Source: Pseudomonas sp. MWU13-2100
Lineage (GTDB): Bacteria > Pseudomonadota > Gammaproteobacteria > Pseudomonadales > Pseudomonadaceae
Direction: 5' to 3'
NCBI RefSeq assembly: GCF_023242365.1
Contig: NZ_JALLIX010000029.1
Span: 1 to 64,000, forward strand
Length of the DNA: 64,000 bases
Of the stretch, positions 58,031 to 64,000 are shown piece by piece. Below the pieces are notes generated by a model. That model worked only from the letters and a program-made list of their open reading frames with translations. It searched no databases and was not told where the DNA came from. The number at the start of each line of letters is the position of its first letter. Within the stretch, counting starts at the first letter, position 1. The position numbers were made by a program, and so were the translations under genes.

Positions 58031-60319
58031 ATGGCACTGGCCCATTCCCTTGGATTTCCGCGCATTGGACGCGACCGTGAACTGAAGAAAGCTCAAGAAG
58101 CGTTCTGGAAAGGCGAATTGGACGAAGCGGGTCTGCGTGCCGTGGGTAGCGAGCTGCGCAAGGCCCACTGGGCCGTGCAGAAGCAAGCCGGCATCGAACT
58201 GCTTCCGGTCGGCGACTTTGCCTGGTACGACCAGGTCCTGACCCACTCGCTGATGTTCGGTGTGATCCCGGAGCGCTTCCATCCGCACGACGGCAAGGTG
58301 TCCCTGCAAACCCTGTTCAGCATGGCCCGTGGCGTCAGCGACAGCTGCTGCGGTGGTGCGCACGCCCAGGAAATGACCAAGTGGTTTGATACCAACTACC
58401 ACTATCTGGTGCCGGAGTTCAGCGCCGACCAGCAGTTCCAGCTCGGCTGGGATCAGCTGTTTGAAGAGGTCGAGGAGGCGCGCGCGTTGGGTCACACCGT
58501 CAAACCCGTGGTGATCGGCCCGTTGACTTACCTGTGGCTGGGCAAGGCCAAAGGTGCTGACTTCGACAAGCTCGATCTGCTCGATCGCCTGCTGCCGCTG
58601 TATGGCCAGATTTTCCAGCGCCTGGCTGCCCAAGGCGTCGAGTGGGTGCAGATCGACGAGCCGATCCTGGTCCTGGACCTGCCGCAGGAATGGAAAAACG
58701 CCTTTGAGCGTGCCTATAACCTGATCCAGCGCGATCCACTGAAAAAGCTGGTTGCCACCTATTTCGGCGGCCTGGAAGAGAACCTCGGCCTGGCGGCCAA
58801 TCTGCCGGTCGACGGTCTGCACATCGACCTGGTCCGTGCCCCTGAGCAATACCCGAGCATTCTCGATCGCCTGCCGGCCTACAAGGTCCTGTCATTGGGG
58901 CTGGTCAACGGCCGTAATGTCTGGCGTTGTGACCTGGAACAAGCCCTGGCGGTCTTGCAACAGGCCAAGGAGCGCCTGGGGGATCGTCTGTGGGTCGCGC
59001 CTTCCTGCTCGTTGCTGCACAGCCCGGTCGACCTGGGCCGTGAAGACAAGCTGGACGCCGAACTCAAGAGCTGGCTGGCCTTTGCCGTGCAGAAGTGTGA
59101 AGAGGTCGCGATCCTGGCCCGTGCCGTCAGCGAGCCGCAAGCCGCTCCAGTCCTGGAGGCATTGGCCCGCAGTCGTGCAGTCCAGGCCAGCCGTGCCGCC
59201 TCGCCGCGGATCCACAAGCCGGCTGTGCAGGCTCGCGTTGCCGCGATTACGGCCAAGGACAGCCAGCGTCATTCAGTGTTCGCCAGCCGTATCGAGAAGC
59301 AGCGTGTCGGCCTGGATCTGCCGCTGTTCCCGACCACGACCATCGGTTCGTTCCCGCAAACAGCGGCCATCCGCCTGGCGCGTCAATCGTTTAAACAGGG
59401 CAAGTTGAGCGAAGCCCAATACACCGAGGCGATGCACAGCGAGATTCGTCATGCTGTCGAGTTCCAGGAGCGTCTGGGCCTGGATGTTCTGGTGCACGGT
59501 GAAGCCGAACGTAACGACATGGTCGAGTACTTTGCCGAACAACTCGACGGTTATGCCTTCAGCCGTTTCGGCTGGGTCCAGAGCTACGGTTCCCGCTGCG
59601 TCAAGCCGGCGCTGATCTTCGGCGACCTGAGCCGTCCGAAAGCCATGACCGTGGAGTGGATCCGCTACGCCCAGGGTCTCACCGACAAGGTGATGAAGGG
59701 CATGCTGACCGGTCCGGTGACCATGCTGATGTGGTCCTTCCCCCGTGAGGACGTGTCCCGTGAAGTGCAGGCTCGTCAATTGGCACTGGCCATTCGTGAC
59801 GAGGTGCTGGACCTGGAAGCCGCCGGCATCAAGATAGTCCAGATCGACGAAGCGGCGTTCCGCGAAGGTTTGCCGCTGCGCCGGGCGCAATGGCCGCACT
59901 ACCTGGACTGGGCCACCGAGGCCTTCCGCCTGTGCGCGTCCGGTGTGCGTGATGAAACCCAGATCCACACCCACATGTGCTACAGCGAGTTCAACGATGT
60001 GATCGAGTCCATTGCGGCCATGGATGCCGACGTCATCACCATCGAAACCTCGCGTTCGGACATGGAGTTGCTGGAGGCATTCGAAGCCTTCGCTTACCCG
60101 AATGAAATCGGGCCGGGCGTCTACGACATCCACTCGCCACGGGTGCCGGAGGCTTCGGAGATGGCCAACCTGCTGCGCAAAGCCGCCCGGCGTATTCCCG
60201 CCGAGCGTCTATGGGTCAACCCGGACTGCGGCCTGAAAACCCGTGGCTGGCCGGAAACCGAAGCGGCCCTGGTGCAGATGGTCGGCGCCGCTCGCCAACT
60301 GCGCCGGGAACTGGCGTGA
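58031..60319 (+). CDS. metE: Cobalamin-independent methionine synthase
   Basis: The 762-residue enzyme moves a methyl group from methyl-tetrahydrofolate (polyglutamate) to homocysteine. I use ATG 58031 with GGAG about ten bases upstream, which matches family starts ('ALAHSLGFPRIGRDRELKKA'). Zinc ligands are in 'THMCYSEFNDVIESIAAMDA' and 'WVNPDCGLKTRGWPETEAAL'. The N-terminal half carries 'KLVATYFGGLEENLGLAANL'. Full length with no damage. The probable regulator is MetR, encoded elsewhere. Confidence 0.97.
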   Translation: MALAHSLGFPRIGRDRELKKAQEAFWKGELDEAGLRAVGSELRKAHWAVQKQAGIELLPVGDFAWYDQVLTHSLMFGVIPERFHPHDGKVSLQTLFSMARGVSDSCCGGAHAQEMTKWFDTNYHYLVPEFSADQQFQLGWDQLFEEVEEARALGHTVKPVVIGPLTYLWLGKAKGADFDKLDLLDRLLPLYGQIFQRLAAQGVEWVQIDEPILVLDLPQEWKNAFERAYNLIQRDPLKKLVATYFGGLEENLGLAANLPVDGLHIDLVRAPEQYPSILDRLPAYKVLSLGLVNGRNVWRCDLEQALAVLQQAKERLGDRLWVAPSCSLLHSPVDLGREDKLDAELKSWLAFAVQKCEEVAILARAVSEPQAAPVLEALARSRAVQASRAASPRIHKPAVQARVAAITAKDSQRHSVFASRIEKQRVGLDLPLFPTTTIGSFPQTAAIRLARQSFKQGKLSEAQYTEAMHSEIRHAVEFQERLGLDVLVHGEAERNDMVEYFAEQLDGYAFSRFGWVQSYGSRCVKPALIFGDLSRPKAMTVEWIRYAQGLTDKVMKGMLTGPVTMLMWSFPREDVSREVQARQLALAIRDEVLDLEAAGIKIVQIDEAAFREGLPLRRAQWPHYLDWATEAFRLCASGVRDETQIHTHMCYSEFNDVIESIAAMDADVITIETSRSDMELLEAFEAFAYPNEIGPGVYDIHSPRVPEASEMANLLRKAARRIPAERLWVNPDCGLKTRGWPETEAALVQMVGAARQLRRELA

Positions 60320-60338
60320 TGCGCTAGATATCGGGTCT

Positions 60339-60463
60339 GGTTTGCTGCTGGGCTTGCTCGCCGGTGTGGAAGTTCCGCGTCGTCTCCCTGAGCATCCAGT
60401 GGGTGCTCTGGACCACTGTGGGCCTGACATTCGGCTGGTTGGCCGAGCGCCTGCTGAATCTGC
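60339..60463 (+). pseudogene. Possible C-terminal remnant of a CbtA-type cobalt transporter subunit
   Basis: Between metE and the cytidylyltransferase gene, one plus-strand frame reads 'GLLLGLLAGV' and, after a frame change, 'WKFRVVSLSIQWVLWTTVG' with 'LTFGWLAERLL'. The last piece resembles the final membrane helix of CbtA proteins. No start or upstream part remains, and the neighbour overlaps. The match is short and remembered, so the call is weak; a B12-linked gene next to metE would make sense. Confidence 0.35.
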
Positions 60464-61396
60464 TCACGTCCACCAGTAGCGCACCAGATGGAAGAAGATC
60501 GGCGCGGCGAAGCACACCGAGTCCAGCCGGTCGAGCATGCCGCCATGGCCTTCGATCATATGGCCCCAGTCCTTGACCCCGCGGTCGCGCTTGATCGCCG
60601 ACATGACGATGCCACCGGCAAAGCCCAGCAGGTTGATCAGCAACGCGATCAGCACCGCTTGCCAGGGATTGAACGGGGTAATCCAGAACAGCGCGCCGCC
60701 AATCAAGGAGGCCAGGGTAATGCCGCCGACAAAGCCTTCGACGGTTTTCGATGGCGACAGGTTGGGTGCGATCTTGCGTTTGCCGAACAGCTTGCCGCAG
60801 ACGTATTGGAGCACGTCGGACAACTGCACCACGATCACCAGGTAAGCGATCAGCAACAGGTTGCGGCCTTCATAGCCGGTAATCTCCAGGGTCAGCAGTG
60901 CTGGCACGAACGACACGCAGAACACCGCGATCATCAGCCCCCACTGGACCTTTGAGGCGCGTTCCAGGAAGTGCGTGCTGTCACCGCCCAGCGAAGCGAG
61001 GATCGGTAGCAACAGGAACACGTAGACCGGAATGAAGATCGAGAACAGTCCGTACCAGTCGCTGTAGATCAGCAGGTACTGCAATGGCAAGGCCAGGTAG
61101 AACGCCGCTACCAGCGCCGGGTAGTCGCTGCGCCGAGTCGGCGTCAGGGTCAGGAACTCGCGCAGGGCGTAGAAGGACACCGCATAGAACAGCAGGATCA
61201 CCGCGCCGGTACCCAGCCAGAAGGCGATACCGATCACCAGCACCATCACCCACCAGGCATTGATCCGGGCGTTGAGGTTATCGATGACCGCGTTTGGCGT
61301 GCCGCGGGTACGCCATTTGAGGATAAAGCCGATCAGCGAAGCCAGGACCAGGATCATGCCGATCCCGGTGAACAACATCAGGGTCTGCCTATCCAT
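60464..61396 (-). CDS. CdsA-like phosphatidate cytidylyltransferase (second copy)
   Basis: From ATG 61396 it has 310 residues and about eight helices. The CTP-transferase signature is 'NLSPSKTVEGFVGGITLASL' and 'SAIKRDRGVKDWGHMIEGHG' ending 'GMLDRLDSVCFAAPIFF'. It makes CDP-diacylglycerol from phosphatidate and CTP. It is the last gene of a leftward operon with a PlsC-like acyltransferase immediately upstream (one base between the stop and this start). Probably a second enzyme beside the essential one. Confidence 0.9.
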   Translation of the reverse strand: MDRQTLMLFTGIGMILVLASLIGFILKWRTRGTPNAVIDNLNARINAWWVMVLVIGIAFWLGTGAVILLFYAVSFYALREFLTLTPTRRSDYPALVAAFYLALPLQYLLIYSDWYGLFSIFIPVYVFLLLPILASLGGDSTHFLERASKVQWGLMIAVFCVSFVPALLTLEITGYEGRNLLLIAYLVIVVQLSDVLQYVCGKLFGKRKIAPNLSPSKTVEGFVGGITLASLIGGALFWITPFNPWQAVLIALLINLLGFAGGIVMSAIKRDRGVKDWGHMIEGHGGMLDRLDSVCFAAPIFFHLVRYWWT

Positions 61397-61397
61397 T

Positions 61398-62018
61398 TCA
61401 GTGTTGCTCCGGTGCCAGGGCCAGCAGCGCATCGCGGCTGCGTTGCAGGAAGTGTTCTTTGCTTTCGTCGTCTTCAAGTCGCAGCGGTGCGCCGAAACTG
61501 GTGGTGCACAGCAGGGGCAGGGGCAATACACGACCCTTGGGCATGACCCGGTTGAGGTTGGCGATCCATACCGGAATCAGCTGTGCCTGCGGAAACGTCC
61601 GGGTCAGGTGGAAAATTCCGCTCTTGAACGGCAGCAGGCCGTCCTCCTGGTTGCGGGTGCCTTCGGGGAAAATGATCAGCGAGTGGCCTTGTTCCAACGC
61701 GTCGAGCATCGGTTGCAGTGGGTTGTCCCCCGGCGCCTTGCGTTCGCGGTCGATCAGTACACCGTTGAAGACCCGCTTGATGATGTAGCGGCGCAGGGCG
61801 CTTTTATTCCAGTAGTCGGCACCGGCGACCGGTCGTGTGAGCTTGCGCAGCGCCGGTGGCAGCGAGGCCCAGAGCAGCACGAAATCACCGTGGCTGCTGT
61901 GGTTGGCGAAGTAGATGCGCTGCTCCGGATTGGGCCCGCAGCCGATCCACAGGCTGCGAGCGCCGGTGATCAAGCGGGCGCCGGAGGTGATGAGGGTGGC
62001 AACCACGGGTTCGAACAT
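61398..62018 (-). CDS. PlsC-like 1-acylglycerol-3-phosphate acyltransferase
   Basis: A 206-residue acyltransferase. The catalytic HX4D box is 'IYFANHSSHGDFVLLWASLP' and the substrate motif is 'HSLIIFPEGTRNQEDGLLPF' (FPEGTR). It acylates lysophosphatidate (or a lyso-lipid). The C-terminus overlaps the start of the CdsA-like gene, so they should work in sequence: acylation, then CDP activation. Alone it is shorter than E. coli PlsC (245), closer to the YihG/Nlp type of stand-alone members. Confidence 0.9.
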   Translation of the reverse strand: MFEPVVATLITSGARLITGARSLWIGCGPNPEQRIYFANHSSHGDFVLLWASLPPALRKLTRPVAGADYWNKSALRRYIIKRVFNGVLIDRERKAPGDNPLQPMLDALEQGHSLIIFPEGTRNQEDGLLPFKSGIFHLTRTFPQAQLIPVWIANLNRVMPKGRVLPLPLLCTTSFGAPLRLEDDESKEHFLQRSRDALLALAPEQH

Positions 62019-62027
62019 GACGATTCC

Positions 62028-62483
62028 TTATCCGGCGAAGGGCAGCCAGGGGCTGGCCAGGATGACGATCAATGGCAGGGAAATTTGTACCAGCACCAGC
62101 AGCGCCTGACGCTTGAGCAGGCCCAGTGCGCCACGGCTACGCTCGGTCCAGGGGCGGTTTGTGGATTGCCGCGGCTGCAGGCCGAGGTCTTGCAGCGTCT
62201 GGTCCAGTGCTTCGGTGCGGTCACTCAGGTTGCAGGGGTCTTGTGCCATCAACTGGAACAGATCGGCGTCGAACGCGACGCGAAAGGCCCAGTACTTTTG
62301 CAGTAGGCCCGACAGTACCAGCCAGGCGCTGACCACCAGGCACCACAGGTTGATGGTGCTGAAGAGCAAGGGCGTCAGCCCCAGCAGAACCCCCAGTACG
62401 GTCAGCCCCATGGAGAGTTGGTCGAGCGCGCGGCCGCGCCGCAGCAGGCTCGCGATCACGTGTAGCTGCAGGTTAGCGGGCAT
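62028..62483 (-). CDS. Small membrane protein of the lipid operon
   Basis: From ATG 62483 (AGGA eight bases upstream) it has 151 residues with two N-terminal helices (around 25-65, 'MGLTVLGVLLGLTPLLFSTI') and one C-terminal helix (about 125-145, 'LLVLVQISLPLIVILASPW'). I know no function for it. Its start lies inside the preceding phosphatase gene by 11 bases, a sign of tight coupling. Context suggests a lipid-related role, but no catalytic motif (such as the CDP-alcohol transferase DGxxAR) is present. Confidence 0.7.
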   Translation of the reverse strand: MPANLQLHVIASLLRRGRALDQLSMGLTVLGVLLGLTPLLFSTINLWCLVVSAWLVLSGLLQKYWAFRVAFDADLFQLMAQDPCNLSDRTEALDQTLQDLGLQPRQSTNRPWTERSRGALGLLKRQALLVLVQISLPLIVILASPWLPFAG

Positions 62484-63834
62484 CGGCGATCCTCGAGCGA
62501 GCGGGCGTTTCGATGGCCGCAAGGTGGATCATGGCTTCCAGCGCCTGGCGATGCCGCGGATGCAGGACCACGCCGGGACGTGCCGCGCGTATCAGCGCCA
62601 GGGCTGCATCGATCGTCGTCGCTCGGCGGCTGTGCAGCAACCAGGCGGCGATCGCCGTGGCACTGCGCGAATAACCCAGGGCGCAGCAGACCAGCAGCGG
62701 GCCGTGCTGGCGCAATTCGTCAATGCTCAGGGCGGCTGCGCGACATTGCTCCGCTGACGGTGCGATCAGGTCCAGCACGGGGACACTGCGATAGGCCCGG
62801 CCCTTGGGCGCCAGCGGCAGTTCGGCACAGAGATCGACGATGGCCGCGAATGAGCCGGCCTGAAGTTCGCGGCGGCTTGGCAGTCGCCCGAGCCAAAGGT
62901 TTTCTACCACCTGATCGGGTTGTGGATGGGATCTTGTCCAGAGCCGCGAATTGATCCAGGCACCCGCCCGGTAAGGCGCAAACAGCCAGCGCGCCGCCGG
63001 GCTCAAGCTGCCGTCGGCGCGTTTCTGGAAGCCATCGGCACCGAGCACCGCGTAATTCAGGGCCACCAGCGCCAGGGCCAATGCCGGCCAGAGCAACCAC
63101 AATGCGGCACCGGCGAAACCGATGCCGGCGATAGCCAGCAGCGCCGCGCCCAGCCCATAGCGAGCGCCGAGGGTCAGGCGTTGGCCGTCCCGTGTCAGGC
63201 GCGCCACGGTCAACGGGTTGGCACGATCATCCGGCCATAGCCATACGCACAACCAGCCGGCCAGGGCGCCGGTGGGGAGGTCGATAAAGTGGTGTTGGTA
63301 GGTGGTCAGCACCGACACACCGATCAGCGCGAACCAGCCGTGTACCAGCCAGCGCCCGGCACCGCTGAAATGTCGACGGTACATGACCCACAGAATCACC
63401 AGCAACGCGATATGCAGGGAAGGCGCCTGGTTGAAGGGCTTGTCGAAGCCCGCCAGCACCGCGAACAGCCAGCCGAACACGCCGTCCAACGGTGGTCGAG
63501 CGAAGGTGAAGGTCAGCGGCCAGAGCAGGAAGCAGGAGACGGCGATCGCCTGGGCCGTCAGCAAGCGCAAGGCGTGCCGGTCGAGCTCGCGCTTGCTTCT
63601 GGGTAGCAGCAGCGACAAACCGTAAAGCAGGTCGATGGACCAGTAGGGCACGATGGTCCAGGCCCAGAACGGCAGGTGGCTTTCCCAGCCGAACACGTAG
63701 CTGCCGACATCACTGCGCCGGGCCGTGTACCAGGTGGCAAAGCCATAGCTGGCGAAGAACAACGGCGCCAGCAGGACCAGCCAGAGCACGGCGCGTTTCA
63801 GCACGCCGGCTTCGCGGGAAGCGCTGTTCATCAT
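62473..63834 (-). CDS. PAP2 phosphatase fused to a dual-specificity phosphatase
   Basis: A 453-residue fusion from the ATG at 63834 (or 63831). The N-terminal part (about 1-240) is a multi-helix PAP2 enzyme with 'FNQAPSLHIALLVILWVMYR' and 'TTYQHHFIDLPTGALAGWLC'. The C-terminal part (about 300-453) is a cysteine phosphatase with 'LLVCCALGYSRSATAIAAWL' (CALGYSR, CX5R). PAP2 removes phosphate from lipid phosphates, and DSP domains of this type can act on phosphatidylglycerophosphate or inositol lipids. The start overlaps the methyltransferase stop. Head of the lipid operon's middle part. Confidence 0.9.
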   Translation of the reverse strand: MMNSASREAGVLKRAVLWLVLLAPLFFASYGFATWYTARRSDVGSYVFGWESHLPFWAWTIVPYWSIDLLYGLSLLLPRSKRELDRHALRLLTAQAIAVSCFLLWPLTFTFARPPLDGVFGWLFAVLAGFDKPFNQAPSLHIALLVILWVMYRRHFSGAGRWLVHGWFALIGVSVLTTYQHHFIDLPTGALAGWLCVWLWPDDRANPLTVARLTRDGQRLTLGARYGLGAALLAIAGIGFAGAALWLLWPALALALVALNYAVLGADGFQKRADGSLSPAARWLFAPYRAGAWINSRLWTRSHPQPDQVVENLWLGRLPSRRELQAGSFAAIVDLCAELPLAPKGRAYRSVPVLDLIAPSAEQCRAAALSIDELRQHGPLLVCCALGYSRSATAIAAWLLHSRRATTIDAALALIRAARPGVVLHPRHRQALEAMIHLAAIETPARSRIADAR

Positions 63835-64000
63835 TGCACGCGTTGCGCCAGGGATACGCTGAAAATCCCCCATTCATCGACCCGTTGAGTGATTTTGCGA
63901 AACCCGGCGGCTTCGACCAACTGGTCCATTTCCGCCTGGCTGCGACGGCGCATGACCCAGGCCTGGCCTTGACGGTGACTGGTCAGGGCGCGGGCGATCA
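63831..64000 (-). CDS. C-terminal end of a class I methyltransferase (cut by window edge)
   Basis: The last 55 or so codons of a leftward gene, reading 'SHRQGQAWVMRRRSQAEMDQ' and 'LVEAAGFRKITQRVDEWGIF' then 'SVSLAQRV' and TGA. The ending 'AGFRKI.QR.DEWGIF.VSLA' is typical of SAM-dependent methyltransferases, and I recall such genes at the head of similar Pseudomonas lipid operons. The stop overlaps the start of the PAP2-phosphatase gene (ATGA). The methyl acceptor is unknown. Confidence 0.65.
   Translation of the reverse strand, partial: IARALTSHRQGQAWVMRRRSQAEMDQLVEAAGFRKITQRVDEWGIFSVSLAQRVQ

Noticed and set aside
1..64000. CRISPR array, prophage or insertion sequence
   Set aside because: No regular short repeats, phage structural genes or transposase motifs were found on either strand.

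Overview
The window reads as chromosomal DNA of a fluorescent-group Pseudomonas. The grounds are the high and fairly even GC, a DUF2790 secreted protein, Pseudomonas-type REP hairpins built around GCCGGCTTGC, a HisJQMP-type ABC operon, an isonitrile hydratase very like the P. putida enzyme, LhgO, and a B12-independent MetE of typical length. I see no phage, plasmid, insertion sequence or CRISPR array. This is an accessory-rich stretch of core chromosome in which intact operons alternate with broken genes.

Layout. 1-8 kb: edge of a CrtC/AttH-like gene, a small monooxygenase, a GNAT acetyltransferase, a dCache diguanylate cyclase, a soluble FIST-domain chemoreceptor, a 2-hydroxyacid dehydrogenase and a LysE-type exporter. 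8-10 kb: a FitAB/VapBC-type toxin-antitoxin pair, a cynX-like transporter reduced by a large internal deletion, and mug. 10-17 kb: a TetR regulator divergent from a complete EmrAB-OMF tripartite efflux operon, then an aldo/keto reductase and a LysR regulator. 17-24 kb: a four-gene amino-acid ABC operon, preceded by a histidine-ammonia-lyase-like gene that lacks the Ala-Ser-Gly cofactor tripeptide, with a HutC-type operator between them and a divergent LysR gene. 24-29 kb: a deletion scar joining a LacI-type regulator to the C-terminal half of a sugar-acid dehydratase, a pRiA4b ORF-3-like gene, a broken receiver-domain gene, an MFS transporter and a DUF1289 protein. 29-31.5 kb: a lytic polysaccharide monooxygenase and a GH18 chitinase, both without an evident signal peptide. 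31.5-34 kb: an ECF sigma / anti-sigma / periplasmic sensor operon with two WxxGxW-repeat envelope proteins and a 49-residue lipoprotein. Three copies of one promoter-like motif (GCGACGGATT, 13-14 nt, CGTTYAA) precede these envelope genes. 34-40 kb: UppP, DUF2252, GNAT, YbaK, a TauE exporter and a clavaminate-synthase-like dioxygenase with a divergent LysR gene. 41-43.3 kb: lhgO with a broken MHS transporter and a broken GntR regulator, although two copies of a GntR-like operator remain. 43.3-49 kb: a LysR gene divergent from a CitMHS carrier plus split AtuA-type genes, and isonitrile hydratase divergent from a GlxA-type AraC regulator. 49-51.2 kb: a REC-CheC/CheX response regulator and a PAS-GGDEF cyclase. 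52-58 kb: tRNA-Gln(UUG), HxlR, FabF, an EamA exporter, a MocR regulator, a 27-residue membrane peptide and a dienelactone hydrolase. 58-64 kb: metE, then a leftward lipid operon (methyltransferase, PAP2-dual-specificity phosphatase, membrane protein, PlsC-like acyltransferase, CdsA-like cytidylyltransferase).

Two themes stand out. First, several modules look like little-described systems: the lyase without its cofactor triad, the ECF/WxxGxW envelope regulon, the signal-less chitinolytic pair, and the second phospholipid operon. Second, small catabolic units are eroding by clean deletions (cynX, LacI/dehydratase, MHS/GntR at lhgO, a receiver gene). All functional statements rest on reading the sequence and on family knowledge from memory. 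No database search was run.
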